The notes below the pieces were generated by a model. That model saw nothing but the letters and a program-made list of their open reading frames with translations, ran no database searches and was not told where the DNA came from. Below are positions 1-7,441 of a DNA stretch of 64,000 nt, one piece after another. Position 1 is the first letter of the stretch, and each line of letters starts with the position of its first letter. The stretch comes from a virus, in the IMG/VR virus record IMGVR_UViG_3300036879_000022, positions 20,383 through 84,382 of that record; one strand, 5' to 3'. Position numbers and translations under genes: made by a program.

Positions 1-2520
1 TACGATAGACATGATTGCCTCAAATTCCTGCACATTACAAGTGTCAATTACTGCCTCCGCGATGACCTCGTCATGGATCGACAAAAGCAAGTCAAACTCG
101 GGCATTTCGTCGATCCGGAGCATCGCTTCCGCGAGCAGATCACGCGACGATGCCTGATCATAATTCTCGACAAGCGAACCGCCGTGCGTTCCGCATCGCT
201 TCCACTGTTTAGTGTAGGTATCACGCCCCATGAATGACAGATGCGGCGAGACGAAGCTCTCCGGCGGATCGGGGAGTAGCTTCTTGTGCTGCTTCTCCGC
301 GAGCTTCTCCGCGTGCCAGCGCACTTGATGCTGCGGCACTTTCTTCTTGGCGGGGAAGTTGATCGCGCAGGGGCGTCCGCGCTCATTGAGCGCAGCGAAG
401 CGATACGTGACGCGCTGGCGAACTTGCGGATAGAGATAGGCGAGCAGTCGGCCGCTGGGCAGCCTGCAATGCAGGAAGTTGCCATCGTCGGACATGAAGT
501 AGCTGACAGCTCCGATGCCTGTGATTGGGTCGCCGCCGCAGAAGTGCTCGCCGCCTTCAACCACCGCTGCGATAGCCGCCCTCTCGCTGTCGCGCCAGAG
601 CATCGGGACTTCGGGGTATTTGTCTTTGCGATAGACCTTGACGACCATCTGACAGAACTCGTCTTCAAGCCAAATGCCTTCGTCGGCCCAGACCGTCGCT
701 TGGAACTTCTCCCATCCCATCGCGTAGCCGAGGCCGAGCACCGCCTTCTTACCGAGGTTGCGCTCAGTCTTGTCGGCCTTCGTGATCAGGCGCTTGTAGA
801 TGCCGCTCGCCATGTCGCAGTAAATATCTTTGCCCGGCGTGAACATCGCGAGCATGTCAGCGCAGCCCGAGAGCCACGCGAGCTTGCGCGCCTCGATCGC
901 ATTGAAGTCGGCCGCGTACAGCTCTTTGCCCGGGGATGCGATCAGCGCGCCACGGCAGGCCTTGGCGAGCATCACCATCGGCTCGCCCCACATCATCGTG
1001 ATCAGGTCGTGATCGAGATGCATGATATCGTTCCATGCATCGCCCATCTCGTCGAACCCGTCAGATGTCAGCTTCTTGTATCCGCCGCCGTAGCCGCGAA
1101 CGAAGTTGTGCGGCTGCACACCTTTGCCGGACCATCGGCCCGTGCGGTCAGCTCCGTTGTAGAGCATGATGTCGTGCAGGCGATCGTCGGGGCAGACGCT
1201 CTGGAGCATGCGCTTGTATTTGGCGACCGATGAGCGGTTGACCTCCATGCAGATGCGGAGCGCCCGTTCGACGTACTCGCCCTCCGGACCGAACGCATCC
1301 CACTTCTCTCGACTGGGCTCCAGAGCAGCCTCGCGTGCCTCGTCGCCGGCTTTCGTCGGGACGCCGTCGAGCGCGAAGCTGAGCGTGTCGGCCTTGGTAT
1401 CCTTCAGTGGCTCGCCGCCCAGCTCAGTTAGCTTGTCATTCGCCCAGCGCAGGAGCGCGGTGCGTTGCGAGCCCTTGAGCACGCGGTTGCCCGTCAGGGC
1501 GGCCAGCTCGCCATTGAGCCTCTTGGCCTCTTCGGCGGCATAGTCAAACGCGGTTTGCGCGGCCGGGATATCGAGCGCGACGCCCCGCAGGTTCATGCGG
1601 AAGTCCATGAGCCAATACTCACGCTCACGATCGGTCATCTCGGGGCAGAACTCCGAGAGACCGCGCTCGGCGCGCACGTCGCCTTTGCAGTATTCCCAGT
1701 TGCGGCGATGCTCAATTTCTTCTTCGCAGAACCGGATTTCATTCGGGTTGATCGGGGCGGGCGCGCGGAGTTCGTTGTCCGGCGGCTCCACGTCGGTATA
1801 GACCCACTCTTCTCGCCTGACCTGACGGAGATAGCCCTTCTTGACCAACCGATCATTGAGGGAGTTACGCGCGCTCGCCCACGGCTCTTTCGTTGCCGGG
1901 TAGAACGGGACGAGGTCTTCGAGAATGTCGCGAGCCTCTACATTGGTCAGAACTTTGTCAGGCTCCCAGTTCGCGAGCACTTCCCGTTCGAAGGCGCCCT
2001 TCAGGGTCTCGCCCTCGGCCTTCTTGCGTCGTCGAGCCATTGGCTTCGATAGCTTGTTGATGAGCCGCTTGCCGTCCGCCACCTTGTGATAGGGGAGACC
2101 GAGCGCGGTGATTGCGTCCTCCAGCCCCCGGGGCAAGGATAGGCACGACGCTTTCGCTGCCGAGCAGAACATCTGTTCGAGCTGGAGCTTGACATCAAAC
2201 ATGGGAAACTCGCGCGTGAGCGCTTCATTCCAGATGTTGAACTCGAAGCCGGCGTTGTGCGCTTCGACCGGCTCGCCGTCGCGGATGCGCTCGATTAGTT
2301 CATCGGGGCGAGGGTCCGCCTCGCACCACGTGGTATTGGTGACCGGGTCATAGTGGCCCCGGTGCCAGAGATGCACAGGACCATCGATCGGCTCTTCTGG
2401 GAATTGCCAGCACAGGCACAAGGCTTGCGTGCTCGTGTCGAGCGCGTAGCGCCGCTGACCCCACTTTAGGAGGTCGGCGACGCTTCGCGTTTCGAAGTCG
2501 ATCGTGATCGGCCTGATCAT
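1..2520 (-). CDS. DNA polymerase I-like (family A) replicative polymerase, C-terminus cut by window edge
   Basis: Phage replicative DNA polymerase; 840 residues are visible and the frame is still open at base 1. The N-terminus has a 3'-5' exonuclease domain: DFETRS at residues 9-14, then AHNAGFEFN and YCKGDVRAE. The polymerase domain shows TGRWSGKGVQPHNF, motif A DFNAIEAR with the catalytic Asp at about residue 538, a motif B-like KKAVLGLGYAMGW, and motif C IHDEV with His816-Asp817. No 5'-3' exonuclease domain is present, as usual in phage enzymes. The ATG overlaps the stop of the upstream 94-residue gene. Long open frames on the opposite strand here are codon-bias shadows. Confidence 0.95.
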   Translation of the reverse strand, partial: MIRPITIDFETRSVADLLKWGQRRYALDTSTQALCLCWQFPEEPIDGPVHLWHRGHYDPVTNTTWCEADPRPDELIERIRDGEPVEAHNAGFEFNIWNEALTREFPMFDVKLQLEQMFCSAAKASCLSLPRGLEDAITALGLPYHKVADGKRLINKLSKPMARRRKKAEGETLKGAFEREVLANWEPDKVLTNVEARDILEDLVPFYPATKEPWASARNSLNDRLVKKGYLRQVRREEWVYTDVEPPDNELRAPAPINPNEIRFCEEEIEHRRNWEYCKGDVRAERGLSEFCPEMTDREREYWLMDFRMNLRGVALDIPAAQTAFDYAAEEAKRLNGELAALTGNRVLKGSQRTALLRWANDKLTELGGEPLKDTKADTLSFALDGVPTKAGDEAREAALEPSREKWDAFGPEGEYVERALRICMEVNRSSVAKYKRMLQSVCPDDRLHDIMLYNGADRTGRWSGKGVQPHNFVRGYGGGYKKLTSDGFDEMGDAWNDIMHLDHDLITMMWGEPMVMLAKACRGALIASPGKELYAADFNAIEARKLAWLSGCADMLAMFTPGKDIYCDMASGIYKRLITKADKTERNLGKKAVLGLGYAMGWEKFQATVWADEGIWLEDEFCQMVVKVYRKDKYPEVPMLWRDSERAAIAAVVEGGEHFCGGDPITGIGAVSYFMSDDGNFLHCRLPSGRLLAYLYPQVRQRVTYRFAALNERGRPCAINFPAKKKVPQHQVRWHAEKLAEKQHKKLLPDPPESFVSPHLSFMGRDTYTKQWKRCGTHGGSLVENYDQASSRDLLAEAMLRIDEMPEFDLLLSIHDEVIAEAVIDTCNVQEFEAIMSIV

Positions 2521-2801
2521 GCGAGATTGGATGCTTCCGCGACGGTGCGCGTGAGCGTCGTCTCCAGATCGCCAGCACGGCTATGCCGCTGAGACTGGAC
2601 AACACGAAGAGAGGGCTGGAGAAATTCTCTGAGACAGCCCTTCAATACCTCCCGTGCGTCGAGCACGTTCTGATAATTGGCTTGTCGCTGAGCCATGAAC
2701 CTCGGCTCGGGGGAGGCTGAGATCACGGATGCGAGTACGAGGGCCTCGATCGCTTCCGTGACGAGTTCAATCTTGGTTTCGGTGACAGGATTTGAGGACA
2801 T
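2517..2801 (-). CDS. hypothetical protein, 94 aa
   Basis: Starts MSSNPVTETK, about 11 kDa, not recognised. It lies directly upstream of the DNA polymerase and overlaps it by 4 bases (ATGA), so it is probably translationally coupled to it. A TTGACA promoter candidate lies just upstream. A role in replication is possible from position only. Confidence 0.75.
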   Translation of the reverse strand: MSSNPVTETKIELVTEAIEALVLASVISASPEPRFMAQRQANYQNVLDAREVLKGCLREFLQPSLRVVQSQRHSRAGDLETTLTRTVAEASNLA

Positions 2802-2830
2802 GATGCGCTTTCCAAATTGACGATGCAGAC

Positions 2831-2859
2831 TTTAGAGACCTTGGCCGCGCCGTTGTCAA
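2831..2859 (-). promoter_or_regulatory. sigma70-like promoter for the polymerase unit
   Basis: On the minus strand TTGACA (2854-2859), a 17-base spacer, then TCTAAA (2831-2836), about 30 bases before the ATG at 2801. The -35 box is perfect and the -10 box weak. Confidence 0.55.
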
Positions 2860-2962
2860 ATGGTTGGGGCGCGACACCGTTTTGCGATATCGCGCCCCGG
2901 AAGGTGCAGAGGTCGGACGCACTAATCCCGGCGTTCATTAGAGTGCTGGGTGCACCTAAAGC

Positions 2963-3012
2963 GGGGGCGGTGTCATCGGGCTCAAGAATGGCCTCCTGAA
3001 AGCACCGCCCCC
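2963..3012 (-). terminator. long-loop inverted repeat after the SSB gene
   Basis: GGGGGCGGTG (2963-2972) and CACCGCCCCC (3003-3012) form a perfect 10-bp stem with a 30-base loop, 20 bases past the SSB stop. There is no clear U tract, so it could be a weak terminator, an RNA-stabilising hairpin or a protein site. Confidence 0.4.
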
Positions 3013-3032
3013 TAACAACCGCGCGTGGCCAG

Positions 3033-3671
3033 TTACGCGGTCGGATCGTCGTCGCCGACGCCGCCGAAGTCGTCGTCGTCATCGGACGTGAAGCCCTCGG
3101 CCGGATCATCGCCGAAGTCATCCTCGGCCGACGTGAAGCCTTCGAAGCTATCGTCATCGCCGAGCTTCTGGATGTTGCCCAGACCGATGGCCAGACCCTT
3201 GCCAATCTTGTCGAAGGCGTAGGGGTTGACCGAGGCGCGAGCCCAGCAGCCGGCGTAGAACTCTTCCGCGTTCTCGGATGTGATCGGGTTGCCCTTCACG
3301 TCGAGAATTTGGGGGCGCCGCTTCGAGTTGGCCATGGAGAAGAACACCATGTCCGGATCGCCGTAGCCCTGATAGGTCTTCTCGTCCCCCTTGTGGAACG
3401 GGATTTTGAAGGAGCGATCCTCCTTCATCTTCTTGATGTCCTTCTTGAAGAACTCCTGACAGACCTCGCCGAGCTTGGCGCGGATGGCCTGCCACTTCAG
3501 CTTGTCAGCCTCGGTGAACTCCTTGGGATAGAACAGACCCACGAGCGAATAGCGGAGCGTGCCGTCATTGTAGCTCGACTTCTCGAAGACTTGGGGAAAC
3601 GAGACCCGGAATTTCGGGGTCAGTAGGCGGGAGCCCTTTTTGCCGGGCGCAGCGGTAGCGTTGGATGCCAT
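3033..3671 (-). CDS. single-stranded DNA-binding protein, DUF2815 family
   Basis: 212 residues. The body (LTPKFRVSFPQVFE near the N-terminus, then LVGLFYPKEF and YAGCWARASVNPYAF) fits DUF2815, the phage SSB family related to T7 gp2.5. The C-terminal 45 residues are very acidic (runs of D/E ending DDDPTA), the tail type by which SSBs recruit replication enzymes. The ATG at 3671 is chosen because AAAGGAC lies 5-6 bases upstream; an in-frame ATG at 3746 would overlap the promoter. It has its own promoter, so it probably forms a separate unit. Confidence 0.9.
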   Translation of the reverse strand: MASNATAAPGKKGSRLLTPKFRVSFPQVFEKSSYNDGTLRYSLVGLFYPKEFTEADKLKWQAIRAKLGEVCQEFFKKDIKKMKEDRSFKIPFHKGDEKTYQGYGDPDMVFFSMANSKRRPQILDVKGNPITSENAEEFYAGCWARASVNPYAFDKIGKGLAIGLGNIQKLGDDDSFEGFTSAEDDFGDDPAEGFTSDDDDDFGGVGDDDPTA

Positions 3672-3725
3672 GTCTTTGTCCTTTCGATTTGATGTGATGT
3701 GATAATTGGACTTGGCAGTTGCGGG

Positions 3726-3753
3726 GTTTAACGATTTGGTAACCATGTGTCAA
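3726..3753 (-). promoter_or_regulatory. sigma70-like promoter for SSB
   Basis: TTGACA (3748-3753), 16 bases, TTAAAC (3726-3731) on the minus strand, about 55 bases upstream of the SSB ATG. The -35 box overlaps the stop codon of the PAP2 remnant. Confidence 0.55.
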
Positions 3754-3817
3754 GAGATAAAATGATGCCATCCAAAGAAAACGGTGGCCCCCAACATAGC
3801 ACCCGGGGATAACGCAA
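3750..3817 (-). pseudogene. remnant of a PAP2 phosphatase C-terminus
   Basis: On the minus strand this reads PGAMLGATVFFGWHHFIS then TGA, nearly the same as the end of the intact PAP2 gene at 5,067-5,687 (PGAMLGSIVFFGWHYFIP). The DNA is also alike: CCCAACATAGCACCCGGG occurs at both sites. Similarity fades upstream at the terminator hairpin. It is best explained as the end of a second, otherwise lost PAP2 copy. Confidence 0.75.
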
Positions 3818-3844
3818 AAAGATGCCCGGCAGAGCCGGGCGTCT
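3815..3844 (-). terminator. intrinsic terminator of the ParB-like gene
   Basis: Minus strand: GCCCGGC-TCT-GCCGGGC, extended by flanking AGA/TCT pairs and followed by CTTTTTG. It sits 18 bases past the stop of the gene at 3,862-4,779. Confidence 0.8.
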
Positions 3845-3861
3845 ATGACGGGTCGGGGAAT

Positions 3862-4779
3862 TTAAGCAGTCAAGGTCGGGGCCGGTAGGATCGGTTTTAC
3901 AGCCTTGGGGAAGAACCGCTTGCCCTCAACAGTGATGACGCCCTTATACTGGGCTACCGAGACCCCGGTCACAAGAGCGTTCCAGACCTTGACGCCGATT
4001 GCAAGACGGTCAATCGCCGAAATCTTCTTAGTCTTGTTCTTGCCGTTGGCCTCCGTCAGGCGCTCGCGGTAGAAAAGCACCGGATCACCCTTTTTGAGCC
4101 CAGCCCCCGTAGCCATCTGATCCGCCCAGACATCCGCCCAAGCCTTGTTGAGCTTGGCAAAGACATAGTAGAGCCCCGCCGCCTGTGACGGGGCCAAGTG
4201 CGAGATGGATTGCGACTTCACGACGGCAGCGATGAGGTTCGCCGGGTCCGCATCGTAAGCAGCCCTAACTACTTCGTTGTCCGCCGTGTAGCTCATCACC
4301 GACCACTGATTTTCAATGATGGTCGAGTTGCGGATCGCGCCAAAGACCAACGCGGCTGCGCGAGCCGGAGAGAGCCCTTCGATTTCGCAACCTTCGATCC
4401 CGACGATGTCGTTGCCGCGCCGAGTACGACCGCGACCCATAGTTGAGAAGGTCTCCCGATCAATGCCGTAGATAACGAAAGACATGAAAGGTGTTCCAGT
4501 TTCAACACTGGCGATACAGCGGTGCTGCCCGTCTAAAGTTTCGCCCTCGTCACTGATGATGATCGGCTCTCCGTTGACGCGCCACTTGTTCTCTGTAAGC
4601 TGGCGGCTGTAGTCGCGAACAGCACTCTTGTTGACGGGCCGGTTCTTAGTCATATGGTCGAGCAAGTCCTGTGCGCGCTCCGGTGAGATCAGTTCTACCC
4701 GCGCCAGATATGACTGTCGCCCGGTATGGACATGGCCCGTTGCGATGAGGGTATTGAGGCGATCAGATTTAGCTAACAT
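3862..4779 (-). CDS. ParB-like nuclease-fold protein
   Basis: 305 residues. Residues of about 60-105 hold the ParB/sulfiredoxin-fold signature ISDEGETLDGQHRC followed by a hydrophobic strand; this motif is common in phage ParB-like proteins that may bind or cut DNA or bind nucleotides. The C-terminal two thirds are mostly helical and not recognised. The ATG at 4779 follows GAGGA by 8 bases; the 16-residue in-frame extension upstream lacks such a site. It forms its own unit, ended by the terminator at 3,815-3,844. It shares a general fold idea, but not close sequence, with the gene at 16,490. Confidence 0.75.
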   Translation of the reverse strand: MLAKSDRLNTLIATGHVHTGRQSYLARVELISPERAQDLLDHMTKNRPVNKSAVRDYSRQLTENKWRVNGEPIIISDEGETLDGQHRCIASVETGTPFMSFVIYGIDRETFSTMGRGRTRRGNDIVGIEGCEIEGLSPARAAALVFGAIRNSTIIENQWSVMSYTADNEVVRAAYDADPANLIAAVVKSQSISHLAPSQAAGLYYVFAKLNKAWADVWADQMATGAGLKKGDPVLFYRERLTEANGKNKTKKISAIDRLAIGVKVWNALVTGVSVAQYKGVITVEGKRFFPKAVKPILPAPTLTA

Positions 4780-4944
4780 AGCATTGTTCCTCGTGTTTGA
4801 TGGTTGGTATGGATTGGACTTGTTCACATGCCGTCGTCTGTATCAACGACCACGCGGATGCGAAAGTCAAGAGGCATTTGCCACATCTTAACGAGCACCC
4901 TCGAAATCCTCTTAATATCCGGTTAAGACGAAAGAACAGCGATT

Positions 4945-5070
4945 TCAGATTTTCAGGGCCGTCAGAGCTTTAGGCGTTTTCCCGAGTTTCGTGACGTGAG
5001 TGCGCCACGTCCACTCGCCAGTCAGCGGGTCGTAGCGCAGGATCGATTTCAGATACGCTTGGGAGATCAT
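4945..5070 (-). CDS. truncated HNH endonuclease-like ORF, 41 aa
   Basis: Reads MISQAYLKSILRYDPLTGEW and then TWR. The pattern LKxxLxYDPxTGxxTWR is how many phage HNH homing endonucleases begin, but the protein stops before any HNH core. The ATG overlaps the PAP2 stop (ATGA). It is probably a decayed endonuclease; a short functional peptide cannot be excluded. The following 160 bases to the ParB-like start hold no other gene. Confidence 0.5.
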   Translation of the reverse strand: MISQAYLKSILRYDPLTGEWTWRTHVTKLGKTPKALTALKI

Positions 5071-5687
5071 GGGATGAAGTAGTGCCAGCCAAAGAAGACG
5101 ATAGACCCCAACATAGCACCCGGGATGATATCGACGCAATAATGCTGCTTGGTCTTGAGCGCGGACGTTGCGATGAGCAGCGGGAAGAGCGCGCAGACGT
5201 AGCCGGCGACCGGCCAGTTGGCGCCGATGGTCAGATCAACCATCATGGCGACGCTGACGTGCATGCTCGGCAGGCTGTTGCGGAGCTTGTCATAGCTCCA
5301 GACCATGTCGAGCATCCGCATTGACTTCGGATGCTCCACACGGGCATCGGAGACATGGAAGGCCGTGCGCCAGTGCCCGGGGATAGCGACCGGCCACGTG
5401 ACGAACATGAAGACCTGTATGGCCAGCAACGTCAGGAAGCATCCCACGGTGTAGGCATAGGCCTGCCACGTCGGCACGCTGAGCGCGGCAAGCAGGATCA
5501 TCGGATAGTAGAGCCCGGAATAAATCCAGACCCATCGCGGATCGAAGTTGATCCGCTGATCCCAGCCGGTCTCGAAGTAACGTGCGTCGAAGAACGTCTG
5601 GCGCTGCGCCCAGAAATAGAATTGGTACCCGCCGACGATCAAGACGACCGTGATGAAGAGTTCAAGAATTCGGTCGAATAGTTCCAT
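5067..5687 (-). CDS. PAP2-superfamily membrane phosphatase
   Basis: 206 residues with about five hydrophobic segments. The PAP2 active-site blocks are visible: NSLPSMHVS (like PSGH) and LKTKQHYCVDIIPGAMLG (like SRxxxxxHxxxD), with a WSYDKLRNSLPSMH context resembling the inositol phosphorylceramide synthase/PAP2_3 subgroup. Such enzymes remove or transfer phosphate on lipids at the membrane. The ATG at 5687 follows GGGGAG by 7 bases. It lies among replication genes, so it may be an auxiliary gene that alters host lipids. A broken second copy lies at 3,750-3,817. Confidence 0.85.
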   Translation of the reverse strand: MELFDRILELFITVVLIVGGYQFYFWAQRQTFFDARYFETGWDQRINFDPRWVWIYSGLYYPMILLAALSVPTWQAYAYTVGCFLTLLAIQVFMFVTWPVAIPGHWRTAFHVSDARVEHPKSMRMLDMVWSYDKLRNSLPSMHVSVAMMVDLTIGANWPVAGYVCALFPLLIATSALKTKQHYCVDIIPGAMLGSIVFFGWHYFIP

Positions 5688-5841
5688 CGTCAAGCTCCCC
5701 TTTGGCAACGGCTTCCGCGCGCAGCCTCGCATGTATGATACCGACATTCGGGCCGGTTGGGTTTTTGATCCACTCTGCCGCCGCCTCGGTCATAAGCCGC
5801 ATCTCGACCCGGCGGCGCTCGCATCCTACGCACCGCTCCAC
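5662..5841 (-). CDS. small cysteine-pair protein, 59 aa (GTG start)
   Basis: GTG start with AAGGAGG 7 bases upstream, one of the best ribosome sites in the region. It reads VERCVGCERRRVEMRLMTEA and continues to TIRPNS. The CxxC pair suggests half of a metal site. It starts 3 bases after the stop of the upstream gene and overlaps the PAP2 start by 26 bases. Function unknown. Confidence 0.65.
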   Translation of the reverse strand: MERCVGCERRRVEMRLMTEAAAEWIKNPTGPNVGIIHARLRAEAVAKGELDDGTIRPNS

Positions 5842-5844
5842 GGC

Positions 5845-6477
5845 TCAGCCTCCTTGAGGGTGCCGAATGAGACAATAGACGGTGCCGACCTCGCCGCCGT
5901 GGACGGTCATGAAAACCCATGACACGTCAGTCGGATTGTCGAGATCGTCGTCGAGCTTGTTGACGAGTTCTGGCGGAACCGGGACTTCCGTTCCATTCGG
6001 GATGGCTTGTCGTGTCGTGCCGTCCGGATACGCCTTCGCGGAGCCGTCGCCGATCTTCGCGGTCCATGTCCCGTCCGCATTACGCCAATAGTCTTCGACC
6101 GGATAGGCATCGCCCTTGCCACAACACGAGCCGGGCATGTTCGGGCGCTGAAGGCGCTCAAACCATTTCGTTGTCGCGCTGTTCGGGTTGAAGCCGTGAT
6201 CCATTGCTGGAGCCGAGTGCGGCCAGAGAACCCAGAGCGCGAGGGCGAGGAAGCAAGCCCAGCCCACGAGCGAGCGCGCAGTGTTCGCGGTCGGGCTCGA
6301 CGGTGCTGGCCCGTCATAGGTCTCGATCAGGCGCGCATACGGATGACCGCGATCACGTCCGTCCGGGCATCCCGGATACTCGCACGTGAAAAAGCGGTTC
6401 TTGTCGCCGTTGCAGATCGGGCAGCGATACTCCTTGCGGGGCTCCGGATACGCCGGGCCGTGTTCATCCGTGCCCAT
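5845..6477 (-). CDS. zinc-ribbon/transmembrane protein with a Rhizobiales-type exported domain
   Basis: 210 residues. Residues 18-40 hold CPICNG and CEYPGCPDG, a possible metal-binding ribbon. One transmembrane segment (WACFLALALWVLW) follows, then an approximately 115-residue domain with RPNMPGSCCGKGDAYPVED, a YPDGTTR segment and TVHGGEVGTVYCLIRHP. That C-terminal domain resembles small exported proteins common in Rhizobiales, so the gene may be host-derived and fused to a phage ribbon. The N-terminus would be cytoplasmic and the domain periplasmic. Confidence 0.7.
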   Translation of the reverse strand: MGTDEHGPAYPEPRKEYRCPICNGDKNRFFTCEYPGCPDGRDRGHPYARLIETYDGPAPSSPTANTARSLVGWACFLALALWVLWPHSAPAMDHGFNPNSATTKWFERLQRPNMPGSCCGKGDAYPVEDYWRNADGTWTAKIGDGSAKAYPDGTTRQAIPNGTEVPVPPELVNKLDDDLDNPTDVSWVFMTVHGGEVGTVYCLIRHPQGG

Positions 6478-6862
6478 GGGCGTCCTCGTTGATTGTGATC
6501 GGCGCCTTCTCGACGCCGCTCAGCGGCGGATTGTCCTTGAGCGAGAGCGGATCAAGGCCGCGCGCAAGACACTCTTCAACGCTGAGCCCGTCAAGCTCAT
6601 GCGGGACCGGCTTGACGACGTAGGCGCGCATCGCCGGCTGATTGGCGGTGCAGAGACCGATCTCGACAACGCCGCCCTCGTTGAGCATCTTGAGTTCGTG
6701 CTTGGTCGGCTTCCATGTGCTGATCAGCTCGACAACGTTGGCCTCGCCGAATGTTTCCGCGCGGACCTGTAGGTCACCGCACTCCCCGTCCATGGTTTTC
6801 GCATCCCAGTTCTCGGGCTTCGCGAATAGATGCGTGGCTCCACGCGTGACTGTCGGCTTCAT
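6464..6862 (-). CDS. hypothetical protein, 132 aa
   Basis: Starts MKPTVTRGATHLFAKPENWD. No recognised motif; a soluble mixed alpha/beta protein by composition. It overlaps both neighbours (14 and 4 bases), so it belongs to the same operon. Confidence 0.75.
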   Translation of the reverse strand: MKPTVTRGATHLFAKPENWDAKTMDGECGDLQVRAETFGEANVVELISTWKPTKHELKMLNEGGVVEIGLCTANQPAMRAYVVKPVPHELDGLSVEECLARGLDPLSLKDNPPLSGVEKAPITINEDAHGHG

Positions 6863-7158
6863 TTGGGGCTCCTATGACTTTTCTTCGGCCGCTTGTCATA
6901 CTCGACGGCCTTCAGTGCCTCGCCAACGAGATACCAAACATGGTGCTCATCGCTGGGGACTTGACTGACTTTTCCTTGCCGGTTTACGATGCGCTTGTCA
7001 AGGTCTTCTTTCTTCCGGCCGCGCAACGTTTTGACATCGTAGTTGTGAAGTCCGGCGGGCTCGCTCCCGTCATCGATATTGCTGATATGCATCCGAGCAA
7101 GCTCTTTGCTCCGGCTGGAATGGATCGCGCTGTCAAGGTAGACCGTCACGATGATCAT
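6859..7158 (-). CDS. hypothetical protein, 99 aa
   Basis: Starts MIIVTVYLDSAIHSSRSKEL. The ATG at 7158 overlaps the upstream stop (ATGA) and follows GGGAG by 7 bases; a longer in-frame extension reads as out-of-frame translation. The pattern IxVxLxSAxxxxRxxELxRxxIxN is often seen in small phage proteins of unknown function. The C-terminus is basic. Confidence 0.75.
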   Translation of the reverse strand: MIIVTVYLDSAIHSSRSKELARMHISNIDDGSEPAGLHNYDVKTLRGRKKEDLDKRIVNRQGKVSQVPSDEHHVWYLVGEALKAVEYDKRPKKSHRSPK

Positions 7159-7421
7159 CGCAGAACTCCCGCCGAGCTGTTGATGTATTGACACGGGCTG
7201 AGCCCGCTCGGTGACCGCTCGTACTTGAAGCGCGGCACTCCGTTCGCGACCTCCTGTACGAACCGAATGAGGCGCTGAGTGTAGATCGGCGCGAGCTGCG
7301 CATTTCCCCACGTGTAGTCCGTATAGACGACTACGGCGTGGCCTTCATCGTCTCGGGCCATGCCGATGATCGTGTAGAGGCCGCTCTTATAGTGCCTCCA
7401 CGCCTCGCCAGTCGCGGGCAT
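7155..7421 (-). CDS. DUF1653-like protein
   Basis: 88 residues from the ATG at 7421 (AGGAC 6 bases upstream); a TTG at 7445 is an alternative. WRHYKSGLYTIIGMARDDEG, VVVYTDY, IYTQRLIRFVQEV and NGVPRFKYE match the DUF1653 pattern (YRHYKGGxYxVxGxA...VVYR...RPxxxFxExV...RF). DUF1653 proteins are small SH3-like domains of unknown role, common in phages. Confidence 0.75.
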   Translation of the reverse strand: MPATGEAWRHYKSGLYTIIGMARDDEGHAVVVYTDYTWGNAQLAPIYTQRLIRFVQEVANGVPRFKYERSPSGLSPCQYINSSAGVLR

Positions 7422-7441
7422 CCGGAAGTCCTGTTGCACGG

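Noticed and set aside
286-2052. Long plus-strand open frames opposite the DNA polymerase
   Set aside because: They mirror the polymerase codons, have no ribosome sites and no recognisable domains, while the minus frame has all polymerase motifs.
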